From positions 1-64,000 of the forward strand of contig LPNY01000209.1 of the NCBI GenBank assembly GCA_001655195.1: a stretch of 64,000 nucleotides of DNA. The letters are read 5' to 3'. The stretch comes from Arcobacter sp. EP1. GTDB taxonomy: Bacteria; Campylobacterota; Campylobacteria; Campylobacterales; Arcobacteraceae. The first letter of the stretch is position 1; each line of letters opens with the position of its first letter. This document shows, one piece after another, positions 26,010-32,985 of this stretch. The notes beneath the pieces were generated by a model, which worked only from the letters and a program-made list of their open reading frames with translations, was not told the DNA's origin and ran no database searches. Made by a program: the position numbers and the translations under genes.

Positions 26010-26760
26010 ATTTTATCAAGAAATTGTAGGATTCAATGAACATAATGAAATTCTGCCAAACTTTTTTGACGAGTTTAATTCAAAAGTCAAACTTAGAAAG
26101 ATGTTTTTAAACCTAACAACATCTTTGGTTGATGGGGTTTATTCATTTACAAAATATGAGATTAATACCTTAACAAGATATTCATTAAAAGAGATATTTG
26201 AATATAAGATTGATGCTATGTTACCCGTTTCATATGTTAAAACATATCATAAGCCAACATCTTTTAATTTTGATATTTGTTCCACGATTGTTATTAATAA
26301 CTATAAAAATAAAGAGAATAAAAACGTACTTTTTCACAGTAAAAAATTATTACCCTTAGCAAAACTCATTGCTTTTTGTTATAACAACAATAAATTACAA
26401 CTCATATTTGATTTGAACTTACTCTTTCATCAATTTGTTTTTGAAAAAGTTAAAAGACTTCATAAAAACATAAGAGTAATCGACAGTGGTGATTCAATTT
26501 GTATAATGCAAGAGCACCAAAGCCCTGTTAAAATTTACACCAATTGGAAAAGTATTAATACAAAAAACTTGAATATAAAAGATGAACTAAATAATGCAAT
26601 TGAGTGTATCAAACAAAGTGAATTTAAACAAGTTTATCTTGTATATCCAAAAGCATCTGACTTCAAACGTCATATACCTGTTAAGGTGGACGAGCTTGAG
26701 GATAGAAATTATGATATTAAAGTGATACCATATTCACTTAGATCAACATTACGAAAATAA
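26002..26760 (+). CDS. Conserved hypothetical protein (Cj1383c-like), Fur operon
   Basis: A soluble protein of about 252 residues with no signal peptide and no motif that I can name. Its position between DUF2325 and flavodoxin matches C. jejuni Cj1383c, and the length is similar. It is rich in Lys, Asn and Ile with scattered cysteines (FDICSTIVI, SGDSICIM, AIECIKQ). I chose ATG 26002 because GGAG lies six bases before it; a GTG at 25990 would add four residues. It is probably made under iron limitation with flavodoxin. Function unknown. Confidence 0.8.
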   Translation: MHKFYQEIVGFNEHNEILPNFFDEFNSKVKLRKMFLNLTTSLVDGVYSFTKYEINTLTRYSLKEIFEYKIDAMLPVSYVKTYHKPTSFNFDICSTIVINNYKNKENKNVLFHSKKLLPLAKLIAFCYNNNKLQLIFDLNLLFHQFVFEKVKRLHKNIRVIDSGDSICIMQEHQSPVKIYTNWKSINTKNLNIKDELNNAIECIKQSEFKQVYLVYPKASDFKRHIPVKVDELEDRNYDIKVIPYSLRSTLRK

Positions 26761-26771
26761 AGGATTTATAT

Positions 26772-27269
26772 ATGGCAACAGCTATTTTTTATGCTAGTAG
26801 CACAGGAAACACAGAAAACGTAGCAACAATGATTGCAGATAAACTCGATGGTATTTCTACTTATGACATTAGTAGTACCAGTTTAGATGATATTAGTAAC
26901 TTTGATAAACTCATTTTGGGTATTTCAACCTGGGGTGAAGGTGAACTTCAAGATGATTGGGATGATTTATGGTCTGATTTTTGCGAAATAGATTTTAGTA
27001 ATAAGACAGTAGCACTTTATGGCTTGGGTGACCAAGATAGTTATGCAGATGAGTTTGTAGATGCTCTAGGTATCTTATACCAGCAAGTGAAAAAAGCAGG
27101 AGGAAATATTATTGGATTTACTTCAGTTGAAGGTTATGATCATGAAGAGTCAAAAGCACAAATAGATGATCAATTCGTGGGACTAGTAATCGATGAAGAT
27201 AATCAAGACGAAATGACAGAGGAAAGAGTTGAGCAATGGATAACACATATAAAACCAGAAATCTTATAA
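26772..27269 (+). CDS. fldA: Flavodoxin
   Basis: A 165-residue long-chain flavodoxin, an FMN electron carrier. The phosphate-binding loop is ASSTGNTENVA near residue 8, and the FMN-stacking loops ISTWGEGELQDDW and YGLGDQDSYADEF are present. In Campylobacterota flavodoxin accepts electrons from pyruvate and 2-oxoglutarate oxidoreductases and can replace ferredoxin when iron is short, consistent with the Fur boxes of this operon. A terminator shared with fur follows. Confidence 0.95.
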   Translation: MATAIFYASSTGNTENVATMIADKLDGISTYDISSTSLDDISNFDKLILGISTWGEGELQDDWDDLWSDFCEIDFSNKTVALYGLGDQDSYADEFVDALGILYQQVKKAGGNIIGFTSVEGYDHEESKAQIDDQFVGLVIDEDNQDEMTEERVEQWITHIKPEIL

Positions 27270-27286
27270 CTAATATTATTCTTTAT

Positions 27287-27385
27287 ATGCAAACTATCTT
27301 TTTTGCAATGATGTTCTACGTATATAACGATACTATTGGTAAATCATTAGTAGAGTTTGGAAGAACTTTGAGTTATTTCAAATAA
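27287..27385 (+). CDS. Possible 32-residue peptide after flavodoxin
   Basis: An open frame beginning MQTIFFAMMFYVYND and ending in a tyrosine-phenylalanine-lysine tail, located 17 bp after fldA and ending where the terminator stem begins. The hydrophobic first half could enter a membrane. No good ribosome site is seen, so it may be a chance frame; it is listed because of its neat fit between the flavodoxin stop and the terminator. Confidence 0.3.
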   Translation: MQTIFFAMMFYVYNDTIGKSLVEFGRTLSYFK

Positions 27386-27411
27386 AGGTTAAGGTTTTGG
27401 CCTTAATCTTT
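27384..27411. terminator. Bidirectional terminator between fldA and fur
   Basis: An 11-bp stem, AAAGGTTAAGG / CCTTAATCTTT (one G-U in one direction), lies between the convergent fldA and fur genes and reaches the fur stop codon. Confidence 0.7.
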
Positions 27412-27850
27412 AATCTTGACAATCTCCACATGTTCCATACAGTTGCATTGAGTGGCTTGTAATTTTAAATTTATTTTTCTTAGCAATTCGATCTTGGCGT
27501 TTTTCAATTTCATCATCTAAAAATTCAACAATCTTACCACATGAAGTACAAATTAGATGATCGTGATGTTCTTTTTGATTACTTTCATACTTTTTACCAT
27601 CTGCACCAAAAGTAATAGAAGTAATTAAATTAACCTCTTCTAGAAAACCTAAAGCACGGTAAACAGTTGCAATTCCTACATTAGATTCTGGGTGTTTTGT
27701 TTTAATCTCATTATAGACTTCTTCAGCACTTAAATGCCCATCAGCATTCATAAGAATCTTTAAGACAATTTCTCGTTGTTCAGTATATTTGAGACCTTTT
27801 TGTTTAACAATTTTCTTTAGTTCTTCAATTGTATCTTCGTTTGTTGACAT
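27410..27850 (-). CDS. fur: Ferric uptake regulator Fur
   Basis: A 146-residue Fur. The N-terminal winged helix includes GLKYTEQREIVLKIL and GIATVYRALGFLEE. The dimer/metal domain has EHHDHLICTSCGKIVEF with the HHDH and CTSC ligands, and the second zinc pair is CGDC at the C terminus. The segment ITSITFGADGKKYES and the GTCGDC ending resemble C. jejuni Fur much more than PerR. It is monocistronic, convergent with fldA, and its promoter shows no evident Fur box. It presumably reads the many palindromic boxes between 19.6 and 47 kb. Confidence 0.93.
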   Translation of the reverse strand: MSTNEDTIEELKKIVKQKGLKYTEQREIVLKILMNADGHLSAEEVYNEIKTKHPESNVGIATVYRALGFLEEVNLITSITFGADGKKYESNQKEHHDHLICTSCGKIVEFLDDEIEKRQDRIAKKNKFKITSHSMQLYGTCGDCQD

Positions 27851-27959
27851 TCAAACAGCCCTTTTTATAAGTAAAATTTATTAAATAAGTGAAATAGTAT
27901 ATCAAAACTTTACAAAAAATACAAAAGTGTATTAGTTAATATAATATCTTTAGCTTATT

Positions 27960-28178
27960 CTAATTTTCGGCTGTTTGAGTTTTAACTTGAGTTTTTTTGG
28001 TAGGTTGGTAAAGCATATGATGCCATAAAGCAAAACCACAAAAGGCAACACCTGCACCAATATGTACTTTTTTAGCAATTTTATTTTTCATAAACATTGA
28101 GGTAACAACTGTTGCACCTAAGGTGGCAGTCATTCCAATTTTAGCGGCTTCTTTTTGTACTTCTAAATCAAGTGACAT
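27960..28178 (-). CDS. Small membrane protein of the ferrosome-like region
   Basis: A 72-residue protein with two hydrophobic segments (residues about 13-29, GMTATLGATVVTSMFM; and 38-53, VHIGAGVAFCGFALWHH), a His-His pair at the end of helix 2 and a polar Thr/Lys/Gln tail. GGAAAGAGAG precedes the ATG. The gene overlaps the upstream 39-residue gene by 11 bp, and both follow Fur boxes, so they form a small iron-regulated unit beside the P-type ATPase operon. A role in the same membrane system is inferred from position. Confidence 0.7.
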   Translation of the reverse strand: MSLDLEVQKEAAKIGMTATLGATVVTSMFMKNKIAKKVHIGAGVAFCGFALWHHMLYQPTKKTQVKTQTAEN

Positions 28179-28287
28179 ATCTCTCTTTCCTTTTTTTTCG
28201 TTTTTGCATCTTTTTTACAGTGCCACCAACTGTTTTAACAGTGAGTGCTGCAGTTAATACGGTTGCAAGAGGTAATAGTATTGGCAT
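28168..28287 (-). CDS. 39-residue membrane microprotein of the ferrosome-like region
   Basis: A frame of 39 codons beginning MPILLPLATVLTAALTVK and ending in a strongly basic tail (KKMQKRKKRKERYVT). One hydrophobic helix followed by positive charge suggests an inner-membrane peptide with a cytoplasmic tail. AAGGA lies six bases before the ATG, and a Fur box begins twelve bases further upstream. It overlaps the 72-residue gene by 11 bp. Confidence 0.6.
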   Translation of the reverse strand: MPILLPLATVLTAALTVKTVGGTVKKMQKRKKRKERYVT

Positions 28288-28298
28288 AGTTATCCTTC

Positions 28299-28361
28299 TG
28301 ATAATAATTATCACTATTCTAACAGAAAACCCTTAAATAGAACTGATAATTATTATCATAG
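28299..28361 (-). promoter_or_regulatory. Two Fur boxes before the two small membrane genes
   Basis: CTGATAATAATTATCACTAT at about 28298-28317 and CTGATAATTATTATCATAG at 28343-28361 are both Fur-type palindromes. They lie between the ATPase gene's stop and the start of the 39-residue gene and are oriented to control the latter. Confidence 0.75.
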
Positions 28362-28369
28362 ATATACTA

Positions 28370-30475
28370 CTACTTTACCTTTACGCCTTTAATGGAATTT
28401 AGTAACAATCCAATGGTTGTACCATTATGTAATACTGCTGTTACAATTGGTGAGAACAAACCAAAAGTTGCTCCTGCTAAAATAACTGAGTTAATACCAA
28501 CTGTAGCATTAAAATTAGAGTTAATTAAACTCATTGTGTTTTTTGCTAACTCTTTTGCTTCTACTACTGCTGCAATATCATCTTTTAGTAGGCTCACATC
28601 TGCTGTTGCTTTAGCAATATCCGCACCTCTACTCATAGAGATACCAACATGTGCAGAAATCAGGGCAGGTGCATCATTAATACCATCACCAACAAAAGCA
28701 ACTTTACGTCCCTCTTCCATCATCTCTTTAACAATACGGGCTTTATCTTTAGGCAATAGTTGTGCTTTGATTTCATCGATACCTAGTTCATTAGCAATCA
28801 TTTCTGCTTTCTTTTGAGTATCGCCAGTTAACATAACAATATTTTTCACCCCTAACTCTTTTAATCGAGCAATAGACTCTTTGGCATTATGGCGCAAGTC
28901 ATCCGCTAAACCAATAGTCCCTAATAGTTTCCCATCAAACCCAATATAGAGCAATGTTTTTCCATTATCAAGGGATTTATTTATTTTATCTTTATGCTGC
29001 GAAAAATCAATTTTTTCATCATCTTCTAAAAAATGCCTGCTTCCAATAACTACAGATTTTCCATCAACTTCAGTTTTCACACCATGAGCAACAATAAACT
29101 CAACCTCTTCGTGGTGCATATGCACAAAACCTTTTTGTTTTGCCGCTTTTACAACAGCTTCAGCAACAGGATGGAAATAGTGCTCTTCTGTAGAAGCTGT
29201 TAAATTAAGTACATCTTCTTCACTCCACTCTTCATCATATGACTCTACAGAGATAACTTCTAATTCACCAGAAGTTAACGTACCCGTTTTATCAAAAATA
29301 AAAGTATCTGCTGAATTCAAGGCTTCAATAGATTTTGCCCCTTTTATCATAACTCCTTGATGACCCGCTTTTGAAATCGTTGATTTAAACGCAACGGGAG
29401 TCGCAAGTTTTAAAGCACAGGAATAATCCGCTTGTAAAATAGAAGCAACCCGTTCAAAGTCTCGTTTGACCACATAAGATAAGCCAGCTAATCCAAGCGT
29501 AACTGGTACTAACTTATCAGCTAACTTTGTTGCTTTTAACTGTACTGATGATTTTTCATTTAACGAATTTTCAATATAGTGTTTGATACGTTGGGTTGCT
29601 GTATCTGCACCAACATGTTCCGCCCAAATTTTTAAACGTCCCTCTTCAATCACTGTTCCAGAAATAACTCTATCACCACGAGTTTTAGCAACAGGTTCAG
29701 CTTCACCTGTCATAGAGACTTGGTTAACACTCGCATTTCCATCCATGATGTGTCCATCCACAGGTATTGTACTTCCTGCACCAACAACAACAATATCGCC
29801 AATTTGAATCTCTTCAGTGTTAACTAGAACCTCAACAAGCTTTCCATCTTGCTCTTTTTCTATCCAAGCTTCTTTAACGTTGGGTTTTGATAACTCTTTA
29901 AGTAAATCATCACTTTTATGTACAGTAGTTTCTTCGATATATTCACCCAGTTCTAACATAGCATTTGTTGAGTTTGCTGCTAAATAATCTTTACGATAAA
30001 TAGAAATTCCAACAGCAGCACTCTCTAGTACTTTTGAGGTTAAACCCTCTTCAAAAAGCTCTTTTGTTCCATCAATTAGCATAGGAGCAGCAGCGGTTGT
30101 TGTTAATGTTGCTTTTAATAAATCATTTTGAATAAAACGCTCACTAACTAATGCTGAACTCGCCCGAACAATTCCAGAAATACTTGGTTCCTCATCACTC
30201 ACACATGATACACACACAGCTGCATCTTGACAGTTACTTAAAAGTTCATCTTTTGTTAAATTACCTAGTATTGATTCAATCTTAGCAGTGATATCTTCAC
30301 TAAATGTAAAAATAATACTTGATGCTTTTTTATTGATTCGTACACTGGTTACACATTCAATCTTTTCTAAATGCGTTTTTAAAATATTCACATCTAAAAA
30401 TTCATCTTTTAGTAACTCGTATTTATAACGAGCACGAAAAGGAGTTCCATGTACTTTTTTAAACAATTTGCTCAT
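28370..30475 (-). CDS. P1B-type metal-transporting ATPase, ferrosome FezB-like (P1B-6)
   Basis: A 701-residue P-type ATPase. The phosphorylation site is FDKTGTLTSG near residue 394, the actuator motif is TGEAEP, and the hinge is GDGINDAPAL near residue 597. The transmembrane metal motif is DYSCALKLATP near residue 349; an SCA motif instead of CPC/CPH/SPC is, to my knowledge, the mark of the P1B-6 group that includes FezB of ferrosomes. The N-terminal metal-binding-like domain has no CxxC; in its place stands GTPFRARYKY, an arginine motif. The next domain carries CQDAAVCVSCVSD, a cysteine-rich stretch. It is the last gene of a six-gene operon of membrane and iron-binding proteins. Iron transport into a vesicle is inferred from family and context. 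Confidence 0.85.
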   Translation of the reverse strand: MSKLFKKVHGTPFRARYKYELLKDEFLDVNILKTHLEKIECVTSVRINKKASSIIFTFSEDITAKIESILGNLTKDELLSNCQDAAVCVSCVSDEEPSISGIVRASSALVSERFIQNDLLKATLTTTAAAPMLIDGTKELFEEGLTSKVLESAAVGISIYRKDYLAANSTNAMLELGEYIEETTVHKSDDLLKELSKPNVKEAWIEKEQDGKLVEVLVNTEEIQIGDIVVVGAGSTIPVDGHIMDGNASVNQVSMTGEAEPVAKTRGDRVISGTVIEEGRLKIWAEHVGADTATQRIKHYIENSLNEKSSVQLKATKLADKLVPVTLGLAGLSYVVKRDFERVASILQADYSCALKLATPVAFKSTISKAGHQGVMIKGAKSIEALNSADTFIFDKTGTLTSGELEVISVESYDEEWSEEDVLNLTASTEEHYFHPVAEAVVKAAKQKGFVHMHHEEVEFIVAHGVKTEVDGKSVVIGSRHFLEDDEKIDFSQHKDKINKSLDNGKTLLYIGFDGKLLGTIGLADDLRHNAKESIARLKELGVKNIVMLTGDTQKKAEMIANELGIDEIKAQLLPKDKARIVKEMMEEGRKVAFVGDGINDAPALISAHVGISMSRGADIAKATADVSLLKDDIAAVVEAKELAKNTMSLINSNFNATVGINSVILAGATFGLFSPIVTAVLHNGTTIGLLLNSIKGVKVK

Positions 30476-30813
30476 TATGACTCTTGATTTGCTTCCATTT
30501 GCGCTCGAGCATCTTCATATCGTTCTTTTAACTCTTCCATTCCAGCTTGAAAAAGTTCAGTACCTTTTGATGCCGCCTTCATAAGTGTCTCTTGAGCACC
30601 TTTGTTCGTTAAAAGAAAGGTAACAGCTGCTCCAATTAAAGCACCTTTAACAAAATCACCATTATTAAATCCATTTTGCCCAGCATTTTGATTAGGGTTC
30701 ATTTGTTGTGACGGATTAACATTTTGATTAATATAAGGGTTATGATTCATATTAATGTTTTGTCCGTTTTGAACTCGACTGTTTTCAATATTCATATCGT
30801 ATTGGTTATTCAT
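30475..30813 (-). CDS. Asn/Gln-rich small protein with glycine-zipper membrane segment
   Basis: A 112-residue protein. The first ~50 residues are low in complexity and very rich in Asn, Gln, Met and Pro (NPSQQMNPNQNAGQNGFNNG). A short YtxH-like hydrophobic segment follows (FVKGALIGAAVTFLLTN, with small-residue spacing), then an amphipathic helix rich in Glu and Lys. It overlaps the ATPase gene by 1 bp and the previous gene by 8 bp. Such architecture suits a membrane-shaping or scaffold protein of an intracellular compartment; this is inference. Confidence 0.72.
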   Translation of the reverse strand: MNNQYDMNIENSRVQNGQNINMNHNPYINQNVNPSQQMNPNQNAGQNGFNNGDFVKGALIGAAVTFLLTNKGAQETLMKAASKGTELFQAGMEELKERYEDARAQMEANQES

Positions 30814-31177
30814 TATTTTCCTCTTCTAATAATACTTTATCTTCACATGAAAGAGCTTCATATTTTGCACTTAAGGTTTCATCGATAACTTCTAACGCAT
30901 AAATACCCGCCATACCAACAGAGGCTGCTGTTAATGCTTTAAAAAGACCACCTTTTTGTCCCAAGTAATTAGCAGTAGCAATTGCTGCACCTGTTGCAAT
31001 AGCACCTTGAGAAGTACGTTTTACGGTATCTTTAACTGCTTCATTTTGTGATATTTCTTCATCTTTTACACGCTTATAGTTGATTGTTCCAGAGACAATA
31101 GCACTAGCAACTGCTCCACTAACAATATGACCTAAAACATTTCGTGGTTCACCAGTATTGATTAAAGGTTGTTTCAT
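30806..31177 (-). CDS. Glycine/alanine-rich membrane protein of the ferrosome-like operon
   Basis: A 123-residue protein with three Gly/Ala-rich hydrophobic stretches (LGHIVSGAVASAIVSGTI; SQGAIATGAAIATANYLG; FKALTAASVGMAGIYALEV) separated by charged turns, and an acidic tail. The small-residue spacing resembles magnetosome MamC-like and ferrosome small membrane proteins. It overlaps both neighbouring genes by a few bases, so it is co-translated with them. The specific role is unknown. Confidence 0.7.
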   Translation of the reverse strand: MKQPLINTGEPRNVLGHIVSGAVASAIVSGTINYKRVKDEEISQNEAVKDTVKRTSQGAIATGAAIATANYLGQKGGLFKALTAASVGMAGIYALEVIDETLSAKYEALSCEDKVLLEEENNE

Positions 31178-31440
31178 TATTCTTCTTCTTTCTTACTTTC
31201 TATTACTTCAGCCTCTTGGGATGCAGTTTTCTCTTTTTTCTCTTTTATACACTCAGCAGTTGCACTTAACGTCTCTTTTACGTCAGTTACTGTGTCATTT
31301 GCTTTTTCTAATGAACAGTTTGCCAAATCTTTTGACTTATCAAAAAGTCCACCTGCCATCTCTTTTAACTTGTCACTTTTTTGAAATGCAACAACAGCTC
31401 CTGCTCCAACTGCTAATCCTAATACAAATGGTAATGCCAT
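31177..31440 (-). CDS. YtxH-like single-helix protein of the ferrosome-like operon
   Basis: An 87-residue protein. An N-terminal glycine-rich helix (LPFVLGLAVGAGAVVAFQ) is followed by a long charged amphipathic helix (about residues 22-75) and a Glu/Lys tail. This is the plan of YtxH-type membrane-anchored coiled proteins. It lies between the ferritin-like and the MamC-like genes with 3-bp and 1-bp junctions. An anchoring or shaping role at the compartment membrane is an inference. Confidence 0.7.
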   Translation of the reverse strand: MALPFVLGLAVGAGAVVAFQKSDKLKEMAGGLFDKSKDLANCSLEKANDTVTDVKETLSATAECIKEKKEKTASQEAEVIESKKEEE

Positions 31441-31443
31441 AAT

Positions 31444-32151
31444 TTACTCCTCGTTTTGATTTTCACTATTTTCGGTTTTTTTATTCATGTAACTATTTAA
31501 AAATGCAACGGATGCACTTCCAAACGCTGCACCACTCAACGTTGAAATATTTAGTTTTGAAAATATTTGGGTTAATTTATCTTGGTCAACATTTCCAGCC
31601 ATAATATCATCTAAAAGCATTTGATATTCACCAAACTTCTCCATAATATTCTCTTGGTTGAAGTCAAAACCTGCTTCATGAGTATTTTGTCCACTATAGT
31701 AGTTTGATACACAGCGTCTGAAAGCCGGCAAATGATTGTTAAAAGACGCTGCTTGAAGTTTAAACAACGTATCTCTTACATCATCCTCGGTGACATATTG
31801 CAAAAGATGATCATACATCGCTATGTTATTAATCTCACTTGCAACTCCTAATTCACAACACTCTACATAACTCTTAGGGACTTCTATTTTGTTTGCCCAA
31901 TCATTAATAGGAACCGGAACATTATACTTTTGAAGCAGTGGTATCAGTGCCGCATAATGTATCGCTTCAGCCTCCTTGATACTAACAAAAGGTTGCACAT
32001 ATCCAAAAGATTCAATAATCTTGCTATATGTTTCATAAGCTTTGAATTCATCATATACTGCAATTTGTAATACCTGATGTAAAATTGGCTGTTCACTTTG
32101 TTCATTAACTCTTTGAGTCACCAATATTTGCTCATTGTAATTCATTTCCAA
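31444..32151 (-). CDS. Ferritin-like DUF2202 protein with C-terminal hydrophobic segment
   Basis: About 235 residues. The N-terminal ~150 residues match the ferritin-like DUF2202 four-helix domain. Carboxylate and histidine ligands appear in DEFKAYETY (Glu near 35), KEAEAIHYAAL (Glu 62 and His 65, an ExxH pair), SEINNIAMYD and NNHLPAFRRC. The C terminus adds a small-residue hydrophobic stretch (TLSGAAFGSASVAFLNSY) and an Asn/Glu tail, which could dock the protein to a membrane. I chose the TTG at 32151 because AGGAGG lies nine bases before it; the ATG at 32145 is too far from that site. It lies in an operon with a FezB-like ATPase and may load or oxidise iron for the compartment. Confidence 0.82.
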   Translation of the reverse strand: MEMNYNEQILVTQRVNEQSEQPILHQVLQIAVYDEFKAYETYSKIIESFGYVQPFVSIKEAEAIHYAALIPLLQKYNVPVPINDWANKIEVPKSYVECCELGVASEINNIAMYDHLLQYVTEDDVRDTLFKLQAASFNNHLPAFRRCVSNYYSGQNTHEAGFDFNQENIMEKFGEYQMLLDDIMAGNVDQDKLTQIFSKLNISTLSGAAFGSASVAFLNSYMNKKTENSENQNEE

Positions 32152-32152
32152 T

Positions 32153-32467
32153 CTATACAACCTCCTTTGCTAAATTATTAATTAGTTGTGTTAGTTCATC
32201 TAAGTTTTCATGTTTTACCAAATCTTCCCACAATTGAGGTGCAAAAATTTTTGGGTCATACATAATTGTAACCGAGGCAATCATTTTTTTAATAGTAATA
32301 CTTTTAATTCCCTCAATACGTTGCTGTAAACTCTCAATATCTGCCAAACCAATACTTCCACTAGCCTCTTTTATTTTTGGACTAACACGAACACGTAAGC
32401 GTCCTGGAGTATGGGCAATAATAGTAAAATAGCTTGCGATTTTTATAATATCTTCTGTTGTAATCAA
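32153..32467 (-). CDS. Stand-alone degenerate HMA-like protein with arginine motif
   Basis: A 104-residue protein. After a short hydrophobic stretch (IIKIASYFTIIAH) comes HTPGRLRVRVSPK, an arginine-rich motif where a heavy-metal-associated domain would carry MxCxxC. The following alternation (IESLQQRIEGIKSITIKKMIASVTIMYDP) matches the babbab fold of HMA domains. The ATPase of the same operon has a similar arginine motif at its own N terminus. It is the first gene of the operon and starts with TTG preceded by AAAGGA at six bases. Ferrosome systems are known for such arginine-bearing domains; binding an anionic iron-phosphate phase is my inference. Confidence 0.78.
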   Translation of the reverse strand: MITTEDIIKIASYFTIIAHTPGRLRVRVSPKIKEASGSIGLADIESLQQRIEGIKSITIKKMIASVTIMYDPKIFAPQLWEDLVKHENLDELTQLINNLAKEVV

Positions 32468-32632
32468 CTATTGTCCTTTATATTTTGTATTTTTTCCGAC
32501 TTCTTCTTAATTCTAACTTATTCTAAATTCAGACTCATTATCAAAATTTTATTTTAGTTTTTGAATTTAAAAATAGTCTATTTAAAACTATAAGAATATG
32601 TTATATTGGCATTATAAAGGTTTTTTCTTTAG

Positions 32633-32743
32633 AATGATATTAATTATCACTATAATATTGACAAAATAGTGACATTGTTACTAAGCAACTCTTTATATAG
32701 CCTATATTATCATGTCAAAAATACATTGATAATAATTATCACT
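32633..32743. promoter_or_regulatory. Divergent Fur-box region between the ferrosome-like operon and feoAB
   Basis: AATGATATTAATTATCACT (32633-32651) and ATTGATAATAATTATCACT (32725-32743) lie in the 293-bp divergent spacer. The second is 17 bases before the feoA start, and the first is placed to serve the minus-strand operon. A common iron control of iron import and storage is inferred. Confidence 0.78.
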
Positions 32744-32760
32744 TTATATGAGGAAGACGT

Positions 32761-32985
32761 TTGAAATTAAATGAATTGCATAAAGGCAATAGTGGAACAA
32801 TTAAAAAAATTCACGCAGATAAAACACTCAAATCTCGATTTAACTCTTTTGGTATTACCAAAGGTCAAAAGATAACCGTGGAAGAAATCACTCTAGCAAA
32901 AGAGACCATTGAAATTAAGATTGGTAGAACAAAAATAGCACTTCGCGTTTCAGAAGCTCAAAATATTGAGGTCGAAGCATGCTAG
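32761..32985 (+). CDS. feoA: Ferrous iron transport protein A
   Basis: A 74-residue FeoA, the small SH3-like cytosolic partner of FeoB. The standard N terminus KLNELHKGNSGTIKKIHAD, the RFNSFGITKGQ segment and the final ALRVSEAQNIEV are all present. The start is a TTG; the nearby ATG is out of frame, and AGGAAG precedes the TTG. It overlaps feoB by 7 bp and has a Fur box immediately upstream. Confidence 0.93.
   Translation: MKLNELHKGNSGTIKKIHADKTLKSRFNSFGITKGQKITVEEITLAKETIEIKIGRTKIALRVSEAQNIEVEAC

Noticed and set aside
28392-28817. A 141-codon plus-strand frame opposite the P-type ATPase.
   Set aside because: It is the antisense of strongly conserved ATPase motifs; composition and lack of start signals mark it as a shadow.
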